64,000 nt of DNA from Haemonchus contortus (taxonomy: Eukaryota; Nematoda; Chromadorea; Rhabditida; Trichostrongylidae): assembly GCA_000469685.2 (NCBI GenBank), contig LS997566.1, forward strand, positions 40,464,420-40,528,419, in the 5' to 3' direction. The position numbers and the translations under genes were made by a program. Positions 11,275-22,045 of the stretch are shown here, piece after piece. How positions within the stretch are numbered: the stretch's first letter is position 1; each line of letters starts with the position of its first letter. The notes beneath the pieces were generated by a model. It did no database searches and was not told the DNA's origin. It worked only from the letters and a program-made list of their open reading frames with translations.

Positions 11275-12540
11275 CAGGGTGCGGCAAATGATTTGGCAAC
11301 GGTAAATACGTAAAAATGTCGATCGATACAGTAACTATTTCAACAGCATCTATCAACAGCTATATAGATCACAAAAACAAACTAGATCTCGAAAGAGCCT
11401 CCTTTTGAGCGAATCCAGGCTGAAAGTCTCCCAGGAAGCGCGTCGACGGCGGTGCGGAGGTAGTATTCGTCCAAATCCTCCCATGCTCCTCCCAGGGCTG
11501 CACGTAGAGCATTCAAACTTCTATGCTGAGTAGAGCAGGCTTTCGTCTCAAGAACTGACCACATTGAGTCGTCCAATGGATTTAGGTTTGGACTGTTTGG
11601 GGGCCAATCCTTTGACGAGATGAAGACTGGGAAGTGCGTTGTGCCCAGTCCTGTACCACCTGTGTGCTGGAGCTGAGTCCTGTTGAAAAGTCCATGTCCT
11701 GTTGCTAAAATGGGATTCTGCTCAGAGGAATACCTCCTTCTCCATCACGCCTTTTAAGAAGGTCTTGCTATCCACCTTGACCTCTTTCTCCAAGAAAATC
11801 GAGACATCTTGCGGTCCGATGTGATTGCCCCAGAAACCATCAACGGCTTGGGGTGCCCAGATCGCTGAGCAATCCCTCCATGTTGGCTGGCTTCTGCAGG
11901 GCTTCCCGCTATCATCCTATCGTTTTGGCTGTTTAGGAAGTGGTCTGTTAAAAACAGTCATTCGTCAGTGAAAAGGGTGTTGCTGTGCCGTACCTGCGAG
12001 AATTGCTTTGAAAGCTCCTTATATCTTCCGAGCCTAGTTTTCTTCATACGCTCAGTTAGCATGTGAGCTTTTTTAATCTTACAATAGCGAGGTCGAAGGT
12101 GGCTAGTGACAATCCTCAAAACAGATCGATCAGAAATACCCACCACAAGAGCCACTTTCTCTCGGACATACGAGGGTGGCGGCGGATTTTCTCTCGAGCG
12201 ATTTTCACGATCTCCTTTGTCGTTGCACTCGTCGGTCGTCCTCCATAGTTCCTGTCGCCTTGTACCTGTTAACGTTGTTGTACACGGTGTTTAAGGGAAT
12301 TTGGAGCTGCTTGGACATGGTCTTTGCAGTGTATCGAGCCAGATGGGGGTGCAGGATGGAGGCTCATTGGTCTTTGCTTGTCACCATTCTGTAAAATGGC
12401 ACATTTGAAAAGGGCCAATTCATGGAATGTATAGAAGAAGACTTGCAGTATATAGTGGCACAGATCCTGTCAAGATCGAAGACCTCATTTCTTACTGAGG
12501 ACCTGAAACGGGATTTTGCCAGATCAATTGCCGCGCCCTG
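11275..12540 (-). mobile_element. Tc1-like transposon in intron 3 of copy 1
   Basis: A 1266-bp element with TA on both sides (11273-11274, 12541-12542). The ends are CAGGGTGCGGCAAATGAT and, reversed, CAGGGCGCGGCAATTGAT. Size, TA target and coding content agree with the Tc1 group. It has no counterpart in intron 3 of copies 2 and 3. Confidence 0.85.
11382..12387 (-). pseudogene. Tc1-like transposase remnant
   Basis: The minus-strand reading gives MVTSKDQ, an early stop, then LARYTAKTMSKQLQIPLNTV (HTH region) and VALVVGISDRSVLRIV. Next come HMLTERMKKTRLGRYKEL and the block WPPNSPNLNPLDDSMWSVLE that carries the last catalytic residue. The C terminus is LSAWIRSKGGSFEI-stop. Stops and at least one frameshift break it. 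About 335 codons long, close to the full length of the family. Confidence 0.8.
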
Positions 12541-12642
12541 TACACCTCCGCTTAATTTCAGCTGTCATGAAATTAAGTGAGCTAGGAAGCGTTGAAGGGC
12601 AAAGATTTCGTGTTGTGAAAACGCATTGATCCCTCATTTCCG

Positions 12643-12862
12643 CATTCCAGGCTTGTGAATAACTCTGATAAGTATATTCTACTGAACTTCATATATGGAC
12701 AGAATCCGCGCTTTTTTGATGAATATCTCGGTGATGTTCGACAATTTTTGACATTTTCGCGAAGCATTCGCGACGAAGGCGACTATGCTATTGATTCCTT
12801 GAAAATGTACTTCGATAGATTTGATTCTTACTGAGTATTTCTCTTTCTCTACAATACAGGGA
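12643..12862 (+). pseudogene. truncated duplicate of GT11 exon 4
   Basis: From the acceptor (CATTCCAG|G at 12650/12651) through the coding part for LVNNSDKYILLNFIYGQNPR and on to MYFDRF, this matches 13079-13299 almost base for base. It stops at ACAATACAGGG, before the HIRRTDF half. The two copies lie 436 bp apart and differ at only a few positions, so the duplication is recent and local to copy 1. Confidence 0.8.
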
Positions 12863-14879
12863 GTAAGTAGAGAACTACCAGAACTGCAACAAAAACAACA
12901 GATACCAATTTTTCATCTTGAACTTCTTTTTCTTAAAATCCACCTGATAGAGACTAAGTATAAACTCGGTAATTCTTGGTATGATCACCTATGAGTACGG
13001 TATGGTCACTGACAGACTACATATTTTTTAAGTGATCGTATCCCTACAATTTTGGATCCATCGCCTCCACAATTTTTGCATTCCAGGCTTGTGAATAACT
13101 CTGATAAGTATATTCTACTGAACTTCATATATGGACAGAATCCGCGCTTTTTTGATGAATATCTCGGTGATGTTCGACAATTTTTGACATTTTCGCGAAG
13201 CATTCGCGACGAAGGCGACTATGCAATTGATTCCTTGAAAATGTACTTTGATAGATTTAATTTTTTACAGAGTATTTCTCTTTTTCTACAATTCAGGGCC
13301 GGCTTTAATGGTCTAGCAAGCGTAATAGTTGGATGTGTATACATATTCGAAGAACGGATTTTATTGAAAGGAATATTTCAACCGACGTGAATCTAACAGT
13401 TAATGCAGCGAACTCCATCGCAAAGCTAACGGTCAGCCTATTAGAATGTGACTTTTGGCACCTGGAAGGTTCCCGCACAACCACTACCTCTAGAAGTGGG
13501 ACGACGTCTCGTTGGGAGCCACTCTTGTTCGCTTACACTAAGCACGGAGAAGGAGGGTTAGCTGTCTTTGCGGGCTCGTAATGATAATCTCTAGCAGAGA
13601 TGGCTAGCACGTCGCAGCATACGCTTTCGAAAAAGAATGACTCAGAGTCTAACCCACCCCGGTGCTCCTACCTCTCTTACGCTTGTTCAGAAAACTATAT
13701 TCCCATAGGTAAAGAAATATTCAGAAGCACCACGACGGTCTGTAGGGCTGGACACCCACCCCCCCCCTCCTCTGCGCTCGAAGACCTCGTGTTAGAAAAA
13801 AGCCCCCCCCCCCCCAACCCTAAACCCTTCCCCCAAACTATAATACATTTTCACAACCGTTCTTCGGAACCGGGAAATCGGGTTCAATAACTGCCGCTCA
13901 TCCTACTGCAGTCTCACTTCTACAGTGACTTTTTTATTGAATTTTTTTTCAGAATGTCTCGCATTTCCTCCTGTTTGGAGACGACCAGACCTTTATGAAG
14001 GATCTCGCAAATAAAATCATAGAACATGGAAAGTGGCAGAAAGATGTAAGTTACAGCGACATGACAGGATTTTCGCGCTTTTCCGAGTTTAACTCATTCT
14101 ACAGCTCCCTCCCCACTTGCCGACTAGTATACCTACTCGAACAAAAATACCGGTGCGTAAGGGATCCTATAGACCCCCCACTGGGACATCCCATTAAGTC
14201 ATGAAAAGGAGTAGAGCCATTTCAGAAGGCAGTGGATGCTGTCATTCCGGTCTGGGGGTCTGAAATTCCTGTCCCATCTCTTCTTATAGTTTATACAAGA
14301 ATTCAAGTTCGTTCCTTTGCCGACAGACTACATTGTGGCCGGATATGTAGCTAGCTGAGGTTCAACGATGAATACTACTGGTATTAATATTCATCACAGT
14401 AGTGAAGGAGTGTCTCCATCACCACACCTAGCTCTACTGCTGCGTTCGCCACCTTTGTGGCAGAACTCTTAATTATAAAGTCAACAAAAACTGGAAATGA
14501 ATGCCCCACCCATGAGGGCACATACAGTGCCGTTCGAAAAGAAAACACCTCGAACCTTTTTGCCATAACTCGAACTTAATGTTTCTGACTGATTTTTTGA
14601 TATGTTGTCAACAGTAATGGTATACAATGTCTCCATCACAGAACTCACAAAACTCCATTTTATTTCGTTTAAAAGGCCACTTTTCACATTTTTTCTCAAG
14701 GGGACAAAATAACATCAGTTTCAATAATTTGAAATAAATCAGTTCAGTTGAACGCTATCATCATGAGATTAGAACCTAGTTAACTACTAATCTAATATTA
14801 TGTAGCGAAGCCGTTAGCATCGATGACGACTTGACATCTACGGGGCATTGATTCGACCAAATTGTCGATCAGGCACTCA

Positions 14880-15165
14880 TCGACTTCCTTCAAACTTCTG
14901 AGCAGCATTTGTGACTGTTTTATCGGCTATCCTTTTCTTGAGTTCTTACCACGAGGGTCCACTGATGTTTAGGTCAGGAGACTGGCTGGGTGAGTCAAGG
15001 ATTCGAATTTCCCGATGAGTCAACCATTGCGCGCCACTTCTACATCTGTGTCCGGGATCGTTATCTCGCTGGAAAGTAAATTTTTTCCGTGCACAGGACG
15101 GGAGAAAGGTAGCATTGATTCCTCCAAAATGTCTACGTACATCTGCTGCGCCGTAGTGGATAGAA
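14880..15165 (-). pseudogene. C-terminal part of a Tc1-like transposase
   Basis: The minus-strand reading contains RDNDPGHRCRSGAQWLTHRE and SPSQSPDLNISGPSW, the usual region of the second and third catalytic residues. A typical proline-glutamate (N-P-I-E) is replaced by NISG. Cut at its 5' side by the LINE tail. Confidence 0.7.
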
Positions 15166-16197
15166 TATTTATTTATTTATTTATTTATACGTCCTTATAG
15201 ACGCGCCAGCTAATCAGTACGCTAACTCAAGGCAATTGATGGCAGTAAATAGGAAAAGTGGAAGAAAAAAATAGAAAAAACAAGGGGGCTGGACCAAGGG
15301 ACTAGCATACCCCTAGGAAAAGGAGAGGATTTTGGGGTGCATGCGTTCTAGGCAAGTGTTTCGATAGAGAATGATAATCCGTGAACAAGAGGGTGCATTC
15401 CTGACTGAGGCAGCAAAGGTAAGCTATCGGGCGAACACCTGCACCAGTCGGCCATGGTGCCCTTAGCGTAAGAGGGAGGTAATAGGCACATGCCGGGCCT
15501 TCGGCACACGGGTATGCCGACCACCCTCGTGGACCCAGCAAGCTAGGTATACGCCCCGATATTCAACCCTGCATTCCCAGTAGAGGAGAGGATATCATCC
15601 AAAAGAGAAGACGAAATCCAAAACATTTAAGCTGGTACCCCACACTCATGGCCCATACTAACATCTGTTCCTTTATTACTAGAAGGAGGGCTATCACGAA
15701 TGGTCTGACACTACCCAGAGGTACTACTGAATCCCTCGGCCAGTCGAAGAAACAACAACACTCATATCAAAAAAGAGTCATCAAATCAAATCTAACAACT
15801 AAGGTAGAAGAACAAACACATGTAGAGGCATGCCAAAAAAACTGAAAAGAGTATGATCAAAGTCATGAATTTAGATGAGGAACACGAGCGGATGTCAGCT
15901 GACATCTTCAACACCAATGGCTTGGAGCACATCGATCTTTTTTAAAGCTCTCTTGAAGCTTTCAGACGTTTTGCTCGCTGATACGGACTGTAGAAGCTTG
16001 CATATCCATCTACTGGTCCTACAAAAGAAATTATGCTGGGTGGTCGTGAGTTTGCAAACGCCTATTTTCGGTACAAAATAATAAAAACCACCACTCCTTC
16101 GGCTTGTGGGACGAAATGTCCAATACTTAGATGGTCGAAGCCGCAGCTCACCTTTCAAAATCTTGAACGCTAAAACCAAGTCAGCCGGTATTCTTCT

Positions 16198-17334
16198 TTA
16201 ATAAAGAGACTCCAAATTAAGTTCCTTCAAACGATCTCTGTATGACGGCAGACTCTGAAGATAATTTGAATTTGGAAACATTCGGTAATAAAGGATTCTC
16301 GTAAAACTCTTCTGTACCCTTTCGATTTTGCAGATCTCACTCTTCAGAAAGGGACTACACACTGCACTACAATACTCCACTAAGGGTAAAACAAACATCT
16401 TAAAAAGTTTAATCCATACCAAAATGTCCGAGCAGTGAATGTTCCTGAATAGACTGTGCATCACTCCCATGGCTTTATTATAGACGTTATCGACGTGCAG
16501 TTTCCACTTGAGACCTCGTGTGATTGTAACCCCCAGGTCTCTGACAAGATCACAAGAGGCAAGGTGGCCATATTCTGGGCACTGAACATGGAGAGAGTCT
16601 CTAGTAAGGGAAAGTAGATGGCTTTTGGAGAAGTTGACATTCAAGTTCCACTCTCTGGTCCACTCTATCATCTTACTAACCGACTCATTTAGTGCTGTTT
16701 GGACTATCTCTTTGTCTTGGAAGGTGTAGGTAGCATAGGCTTTGATATCATCAGCGAATGCCACCACCCTGACAGATGGGTGAGTTTTCAGGCGCGCCAG
16801 CAGATCGTTTCTATAGACTAAGAAGAGAAGTGGTGATAGGATTCCACCTTGGGGCACCCCTGAACTGCAGTCTCTGGGTCGTGAATGACAGTCAGAGATG
16901 CGTACCACCATTCTCCTTCCTTCCAGATAGGAACTAAACCACTCTAAGATCTTCCCTCTCACCCCGATGGCATCCAGTTTGGTCAACAGCCTCGTGTGAC
17001 AAACTGTGTCAAAGGCCTTGGATAAGTCAATGTATACAATGTCCACAATGAGGCCTGAATTAAGAGCCACAGCCCAGTCATGTGAACAGTCAAGCAGCTG
17101 TGTACACGTGGACACTCCAGGTACAATGCCGTGTTGTTCCAAAGGAATGCATTTCTGGACTACCAGCCAGGAGAGCAGCTGTTCTTTCATAAGTCTCTCA
17201 AGTACTTTCATCGGAGCGGGTAATATACTAATGGGCCTAAAGTCTGAGATTTTAGAAGCATTACACACTTTAGGTATCGGGGTTACCAAGGCGGTTTTCC
17301 AGATGGTGGGGACTCGACCTGTAAGCAGAGACAA
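16198..17334 (-). CDS. LINE reverse transcriptase domain (ORF2 part)
   Basis: A 378-aa open stretch with reverse transcriptase motifs in order: TPIPK and DFRPISILP near the start, IDLSKAFDTV (motif A), SGVPQGGILSPLLFLVY (motif B), then VVAFADDIKAYA with the FADD catalytic pair, and a C-terminal IERVQKSFTRILYYR block usual in CR1/Jockey elements. It copies element RNA at the target site. A TAA ends it at LNLESLY, but related sequence (ADLVLAFKILKGELRLRP) follows directly, so the stop is probably premature. The upstream part of the same polyprotein is in other frames. Confidence 0.9.
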   Translation of the reverse strand: MSLLTGRVPTIWKTALVTPIPKVCNASKISDFRPISILPAPMKVLERLMKEQLLSWLVVQKCIPLEQHGIVPGVSTCTQLLDCSHDWAVALNSGLIVDIVYIDLSKAFDTVCHTRLLTKLDAIGVRGKILEWFSSYLEGRRMVVRISDCHSRPRDCSSGVPQGGILSPLLFLVYRNDLLARLKTHPSVRVVAFADDIKAYATYTFQDKEIVQTALNESVSKMIEWTREWNLNVNFSKSHLLSLTRDSLHVQCPEYGHLASCDLVRDLGVTITRGLKWKLHVDNVYNKAMGVMHSLFRNIHCSDILVWIKLFKMFVLPLVEYCSAVCSPFLKSEICKIERVQKSFTRILYYRMFPNSNYLQSLPSYRDRLKELNLESLY

Positions 17335-17401
17335 ATTAAAAATGTGTGCCAGCGGGGTGGCAAGAGCTCCTCTGAAATGCTTGAAGAAATACTGTGGTAT
17401 G

Positions 17402-17770
17402 TTATCGGCTGTGGGAGAGAGAAGGTTTAAGAGTGGCTAAAGGCTTGTCAACTGCATTTGAGGTAACAAGTGGAATTGACAACAAACTGCTACTACTGGT
17501 GGACACTTCTGTCGCGTTTGTTCGCGATCTAAAAACACCACTAAAGTAGTCGGCAAATGCTTCTACTTTAGAGGCATCATCCGATATTTTAGTTCCATCG
17601 TCCTTAATGATTATGGGATTTGGCGGTATAAATTTGGTATACTCACTCACCATCAACGCCAGATTACGTATATTCTTTGGAGCGGAGGCACGTCTAGTTT
17701 TGTAGTCGAGAAAACGTTTCAAATGCTTATCGAGCTGTTCACAAACATGAATATACTCCGGCGAGCTCAA
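17402..17770 (-). CDS. LINE ORF2 linker between endonuclease and RT
   Basis: Contains FLDYKTRRASAPKNIRNLAL and KVEAFADYFSGVFRSRT, the stretch that in CR1-like ORF2 joins the endonuclease to the RT (KA..FN.YF..VF pattern). It overlaps the end of the endonuclease frame and is separated from the RT frame by a shift near 17402. Confidence 0.65.
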   Translation of the reverse strand: MSSPEYIHVCEQLDKHLKRFLDYKTRRASAPKNIRNLALMVSEYTKFIPPNPIIIKDDGTKISDDASKVEAFADYFSGVFRSRTNATEVSTSSSSLLSIPLVTSNAVDKPLATLKPSLSHSR

Positions 17771-18584
17771 TGGGTTTTGGGACTTGAAAAAAAATTCTAG
17801 TCTTCTGCTGAATCAGATTAGAAATATGGGGAGGGTACTCGTTATTCCTGCTCCCCTTCATCGTTTTGAGCGGTACGTACTGCTCAATGATATTCTGAAG
17901 TACAACGCAAAACCTGCTATACACATCATCCATATCAGAATAGTTAGCAAAAACTGTGAGCCAATCAATAGAAGTGAGTACCTGCATGATTTCCACCTTA
18001 TTGCACCGCTTGTAATCTCTGCATGTTTTAGGAGTGAGACACTCACTAATATCACTGATCAAGAAAACAATTGTATTATGATCAGAAGTGCCTAGCGGCG
18101 GTAGAAAGTTAAGTGCCAAGACACTGTCCTGTGAGGATAGGACCAGATCGATAATCTTATCCTTCCTAGTGGGTGATCGCACATGTTGACGCAGTGAAAG
18201 AGAGCCAAACAAATCGATAAATCCTACCGCGCTAGGGCTATCTGCTAAGCCTGTCTCCCAATCGATTGGAAGGTTAACGTCACCCAGAATTGTGGTCTCG
18301 TTCGCTGTGGAAGATGCGAGGTCAAAAATTGTCGATAAGAGCTGCTCATCTTGGGATGAGGAGGAGGATGGGGGTCGATACACTGAAATAAACCTGCGAC
18401 GGTTCCCTGATCTGAACAACACATCAGTACATAGAACATTCGCCAATAGGTTTAGACAGTTGAACTCAATCTTCTCACACGAAAGTAATTGATGAAAAAG
18501 GATACAAACACCCCCACCCTTCCTTGTTGACCTATCCTTGCGGACTAGGTAGTAGGGGAGATCTGAGCATACAGTAGCGCTCAA
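17739..18584 (-). CDS. LINE apurinic-like endonuclease domain
   Basis: Shows GGGVCILFH, RRRFISVYRPPSSSSS, ETTILGDVNLPIDW and GTSDHNTIVFLIS, the ordered motifs of APE-type LINE endonucleases (SVYRPP, GDxN and SDH). It would nick target DNA for target-primed reverse transcription. Its N terminus (LLNARSLVNK, then FITESWL) lies on the far side of the MITE at 18572-19097, so the domain is physically split. Confidence 0.85.
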   Translation of the reverse strand: MSATVCSDLPYYLVRKDRSTRKGGGVCILFHQLLSCEKIEFNCLNLLANVLCTDVLFRSGNRRRFISVYRPPSSSSSQDEQLLSTIFDLASSTANETTILGDVNLPIDWETGLADSPSAVGFIDLFGSLSLRQHVRSPTRKDKIIDLVLSSQDSVLALNFLPPLGTSDHNTIVFLISDISECLTPKTCRDYKRCNKVEIMQVLTSIDWLTVFANYSDMDDVYSRFCVVLQNIIEQYVPLKTMKGSRNNEYPPHISNLIQQKTRIFFQVPKPIELAGVYSCL

Positions 18585-19097
18585 AAGTCTTCGGTGAAAT
18601 GGTTTTTCAGCCGTACTTTTCAGTCGTAAATTTTTTCCTACTGGATCTAATCATGCAAAATTTCTATATTCGAAGCGGGGATGTATTGTGAATATTTGCC
18701 ACTATTAGCCTGCAGTCTGATCATGTCCCAGATATTCCAAAGAGCATGAACTCAAAATCGACTGCGAATACAGATGACGGTCCTTCTAGAATCTCTTTCC
18801 TTTTTGTCCTGTCTAATGTGTACGAGCGATAATGCCGAACACAATAGGCGAAAAAAGCGTACATAAGGTGCAAATAAATGCAGACGCCAACAACTTTAGT
18901 TTTAGCAAAATGTGCTACCGCAACAAACATCTTACTCTACCTGTGGATATTGCAGCTTTGCAGTGAAATGGGGTTGGGTAGGGTGAAATATGCTCCAGTT
19001 AGACATATCCAAATTTCGTGTAATTCGGTCTACTAAGAAAAAAGTTATGAACGAAAAAGCGTCAAAGCATTTCACCGAAGACTTTTGAGCGCTACTG
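18572..19097. mobile_element. Tc1-type MITE, 526 bp
   Basis: Ends CAGTAGCGCTCAAAAGTCTT and its reverse complement, with TA on each side (18570-18571, 19098-19099). No transposase. It interrupts the LINE endonuclease; the LINE reading resumes on either side. A relative is at 50320-50814. Confidence 0.9.
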
Positions 19098-19266
19098 TAT
19101 TTCACCATCGATGATTCTAGGATTTAGCCACGACTCTGTTATAAAAGCTATATCGGGTTTGAACGATGCAATAAAATGGTGGAAATGATGTAGTGGAAAT
19201 GATGTCGTTTATTCACAAGACTTCGGGCATTTAGCAGAACACAACGGCAGCGTCGCTGTTGAAGGC

Positions 19267-19947
19267 CTAAAAGTTTTTTGAGCCCTCCTTTTTTATCGAA
19301 GGAATGTCAGATGCCTTAACTATTTCCCCTCTATAGACAACATAAACGCGGTTGCCGTTGTGCTCATCGCGGTTGCGCTCATACGCTTTTTTGCGTAACT
19401 CCTGGTCTTTTGATCTTTCCTCCGGCGTCATTGATTTTCTGATCTCAACATTATTGAACCTGGAGGAAGCGCGCAATTTATGAGCCCGAGCCAGGGTATC
19501 TAAAAGGATCTTTCTAGCAGGGAACACACATTTAACAAGTCTCGGTCTATCACTAGCTCTCCCCATCCTGAATACTTCTACCGGTCGTGCCTCGATGTCC
19601 AGGAAGTCTAGAATTTCCGGGACGTACTTTTCGGTGTGTTCCTGACGCCGAGATGCGGGGAGCTCTTTCTCAGCTTCAGGCACACCCAAAAGCACAATTG
19701 AGCGTTGTCTCTTCTCAGATTCAATCATTTCCAGAGATAGGGAAGGCAACTTACTGAGAAACTGCTGGAGTAGCGGGATTGCCTCTGGTGCTTTTGTAAC
19801 CAATATCTCGTTGATCTGATTAGGCAGCCCACGAGCATCGTCATCCAGAGTAGGTGCAGTAAGAATAACAGGACTAGGCTGAATAGGCTTTCGCCTTCTA
19901 GTAGGATATTTCGCAGCAGTGATTTGGTCAGTGGCAGATTGAGACAT
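19267..19947 (-). CDS. LINE ORF1 protein
   Basis: A 226-aa intact frame, 5' of the endonuclease on the same strand. It has a basic N terminus (YPTRRRKPIQPSP), an IVLLGVPEAE segment, then VEVFRMGRASDRPRLVKCVF and FNNVEIRKSMTPEERSKDQE. This resembles the RRM-like and C-terminal region of LINE ORF1 RNA-binding proteins, which coat element RNA. No zinc knuckles are visible. Confidence 0.75.
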   Translation of the reverse strand: MSQSATDQITAAKYPTRRRKPIQPSPVILTAPTLDDDARGLPNQINEILVTKAPEAIPLLQQFLSKLPSLSLEMIESEKRQRSIVLLGVPEAEKELPASRRQEHTEKYVPEILDFLDIEARPVEVFRMGRASDRPRLVKCVFPARKILLDTLARAHKLRASSRFNNVEIRKSMTPEERSKDQELRKKAYERNRDEHNGNRVYVVYRGEIVKASDIPSIKKEGSKNF

Positions 19948-20110
19948 CGATTAAATCACCGCCACTCGCTACGGCCGCAGACGCAAGAATATGGTGCATG
20001 GACTCCATGCCTAGACTTGGAGACCATCCCCAAACCAATACTGGGCCGGCACCATGCCCGAGAGTTGACAAATGATACTTGGGGTCGGAACTTGTGTTTT
20101 GAAAGGTCGT

Positions 20111-20323
20111 CTACGAAAAAACCCAAGTGTACCAAACCGAACAATCTTTTATTAGCCGCTCTAGATGTCTTCTCGTCATTGGCTGAAGGTCCGTAAAGGT
20201 GCTCACGCGCCCATCAAAGTCGAGTTCGTCTGTTTTTTCAGTGATCCAGATACTTTTTGACAAGCCTTTCTCCATATATTCCAGCGACCCATGATCGTCT
20301 GTTGATTGTACCTCTGGAGGCAA
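20111..20323 (-). pseudogene. upstream fragment of the Tc1-like transposase
   Basis: KSIWITEKTDELDFDGR resembles the region of the first catalytic acidic residue in Tc1-like transposases (W..I.F.DE..F.LDG), here with TE in place of DE. It lies between the LINE 5' end and the right terminus of the Tc1-like element. Assignment is tentative. Confidence 0.4.
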
Positions 20324-20869
20324 TGGCGGAAAGCTGCTCCACGGTCAGAAAGCGAGAGCCAGAGTTTTGTCTCTTCACTGAGAGCGATCAGCTAACAGAA
20401 TAGAAAAATCACCAATATTTCTAGACTCGAAAAACACAATGGAAGCTATTTAGAGAACATCCCCTTTTGCAAGTTTTTGGAAAAAAAATTAAACTACTTG
20501 GCCGGAAGTGCGTCGCAGGAGAGTCGGTAATGTGTGCGGTAATTGAAAAGTGTGCTATCAGAAAATCAGGGAAAAAGACTGAGTTTGAGATGAGTTATGG
20601 CAGAAAAGGTTCAAGGTGATTTCTTTTTGAAAGGTACTGTATGGTTCAGGTAAATAACGTAAATAACACAAGGTTCAATCACTCCCCACAACTACCCAAG
20701 ATGTCTAATGACTGCGAGCCCGAACATTTTTCATGTGTTAATTGTCAGCGCGTTTGTAACCCGAAAGGATACAGTTAACCTTCCGATTACCGTCGGAAAA
20801 GCTTATGAGATTGTACCTAGCTAGGGTAGCTTTGTCTAACGACACGTAATGACCGGGGTGGAAGAGAAT

Positions 20870-21395
20870 GAGCCCAGAAAATGAAGAGGAATGGGGCGTT
20901 CGGACGAGCTAAACAGTGTGTGTCACTGTGTACGTGTGGGTCCTGGTGCAAATAACTGACCTTAGTCAGCTAAAATGCCCCTTAAAATCCATTCACTCAT
21001 AAGCATAATTTAAGAAAAAACCCTAATAACAGCAAAAATAGCACACCCTTTACAGCCTCTCGAAGTGGAAAATTATAATAAGGATTGTAGCAGCAAAAAT
21101 AATATCAGAGAATAATAAAAAGGAAGAAAACATCGTCTCATCACTAAGCGATCAGCTGATTGCGTGCAAAATGTGCTGGTCCTTGCGCGAATATTGCAAT
21201 CCGTATTGCCTCGACACTCGTCTGACACATCATCGGTCGAGAGGCGGGGCATCCTATCGATCCTGAAACGGGACTCCCACCATGTCCTAGCTGTTGAGAT
21301 TTGGTACTCAACAGCGTCCTTCCTGTTACCTTTGGGAACCACTAGGTATTGCTAGGGGGATAACTCACAAACCAATTTAATCGTGTACTGTGCCT
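20870..21395. repeat. fragment of TTAA-type MITE family
   Basis: Right end ACTGTGCCT followed by TTAA. The interior is the reverse complement of interior sequence found at about 32880-33000 and 35400-35560 (a run containing ACTCATAAGCATAATTTAAG). The left terminus is not recognisable. Confidence 0.45.
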
Positions 21396-21484
21396 TTAAG
21401 TGCTTAATACTCTGAAATCAGTTGTGCAGTGAACGATCCAAGAACAATGCGAAGTTCCACAAATAATTTTGAGATGAGTGAAGT

Positions 21485-21700
21485 CTTTTAGTGTTGACCA
21501 GTCCCGTTATTGGGATGCGCCCGGCATCCAACTTTCACTCAGAATCGTAATGCGTTTTAAATTCATTGTGGCCTATTCAGCAAGCGGTTAGGTTCAACTG
21601 AGTCAGAATCTGTTACCAATGAACCAACCGAGAGGAATGGAAGGCTTGGATGGCTCAGGCCATAAAAGACAGAGAAACGTATCCTGTCCAGAAGGAGTTT
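21485..21700 (-). repeat. SINE-like repeat body in intron 5 of copy 1
   Basis: Plus-strand GTTGACCAGTCCCGTTATTG begins the 3' end of the family, followed by GGGATGCGCCCGGC, TCAGAATCGTAATGC and GGAAGGCTTGGATGGC. The tRNA-like head is not clearly kept. Confidence 0.5.
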
Positions 21701-22045
21701 CATTCCCAGACCATGCGTGGGACAGTGTGCATCGTTTACCCGCCTTCGCCCAGTACAGGCTATTGAGTGGGAAATATACTTGTTTTTATGTTCGTTGGCG
21801 CTGGTGATACTTTTTTTACCATAGATGTTGAACACATCGAATATTAAGGCAACTATGGTTTCTAAATATAATGAGTATATGGATTTGTACTTGTCGTCTC
21901 AGTTGTGCCGCTCATTCCTTATATCTGCTCCTACCTCGACTTTTGGATGGTGGTTGGCATTTTTCATACCTGATCAGAATGCTGTGTATTACACAATGGA
22001 TGATAGAAAACATGGTGACAAAATTGTAACCAAAGAACTGTTCAT

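Larger units (their letters stand above)
15165..20110 (-). mobile_element. CR1/Jockey-like non-LTR retrotransposon (near full length)
   Basis: On the minus strand the order is ORF1, endonuclease, reverse transcriptase, then a 3' UTR ending in an (AAAT)n tail (plus-strand TATTTATTTATTTATTTATA near 15169-15190). A 526-bp MITE interrupts the endonuclease. The 5' end is uncertain (about 20000-20110). Few lesions are visible, so it may be fairly young. Confidence 0.8.
14525..20639 (-). mobile_element. Tc1-like element split by a LINE, in intron 5 of copy 1
   Basis: Outer ends CAGTGCCGTTCGAAAAGAAA and, reversed, CAGTACCTTTCAAAAAGAAA match for about 50 bp and are flanked by TA (14523-14524, 20640-20641). 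Transposase C-terminal pieces are at about 14880-15165 (SPSQSPDLN block) and upstream pieces at 20111-20323. The roughly 4.9 kb between them is a CR1-like LINE. So the Tc1-like element landed first in the intron and the LINE landed inside it. Confidence 0.75.

Noticed and set aside
17006..17440. 144-codon plus-strand frame
   Set aside because: Antisense shadow of the LINE reverse transcriptase.
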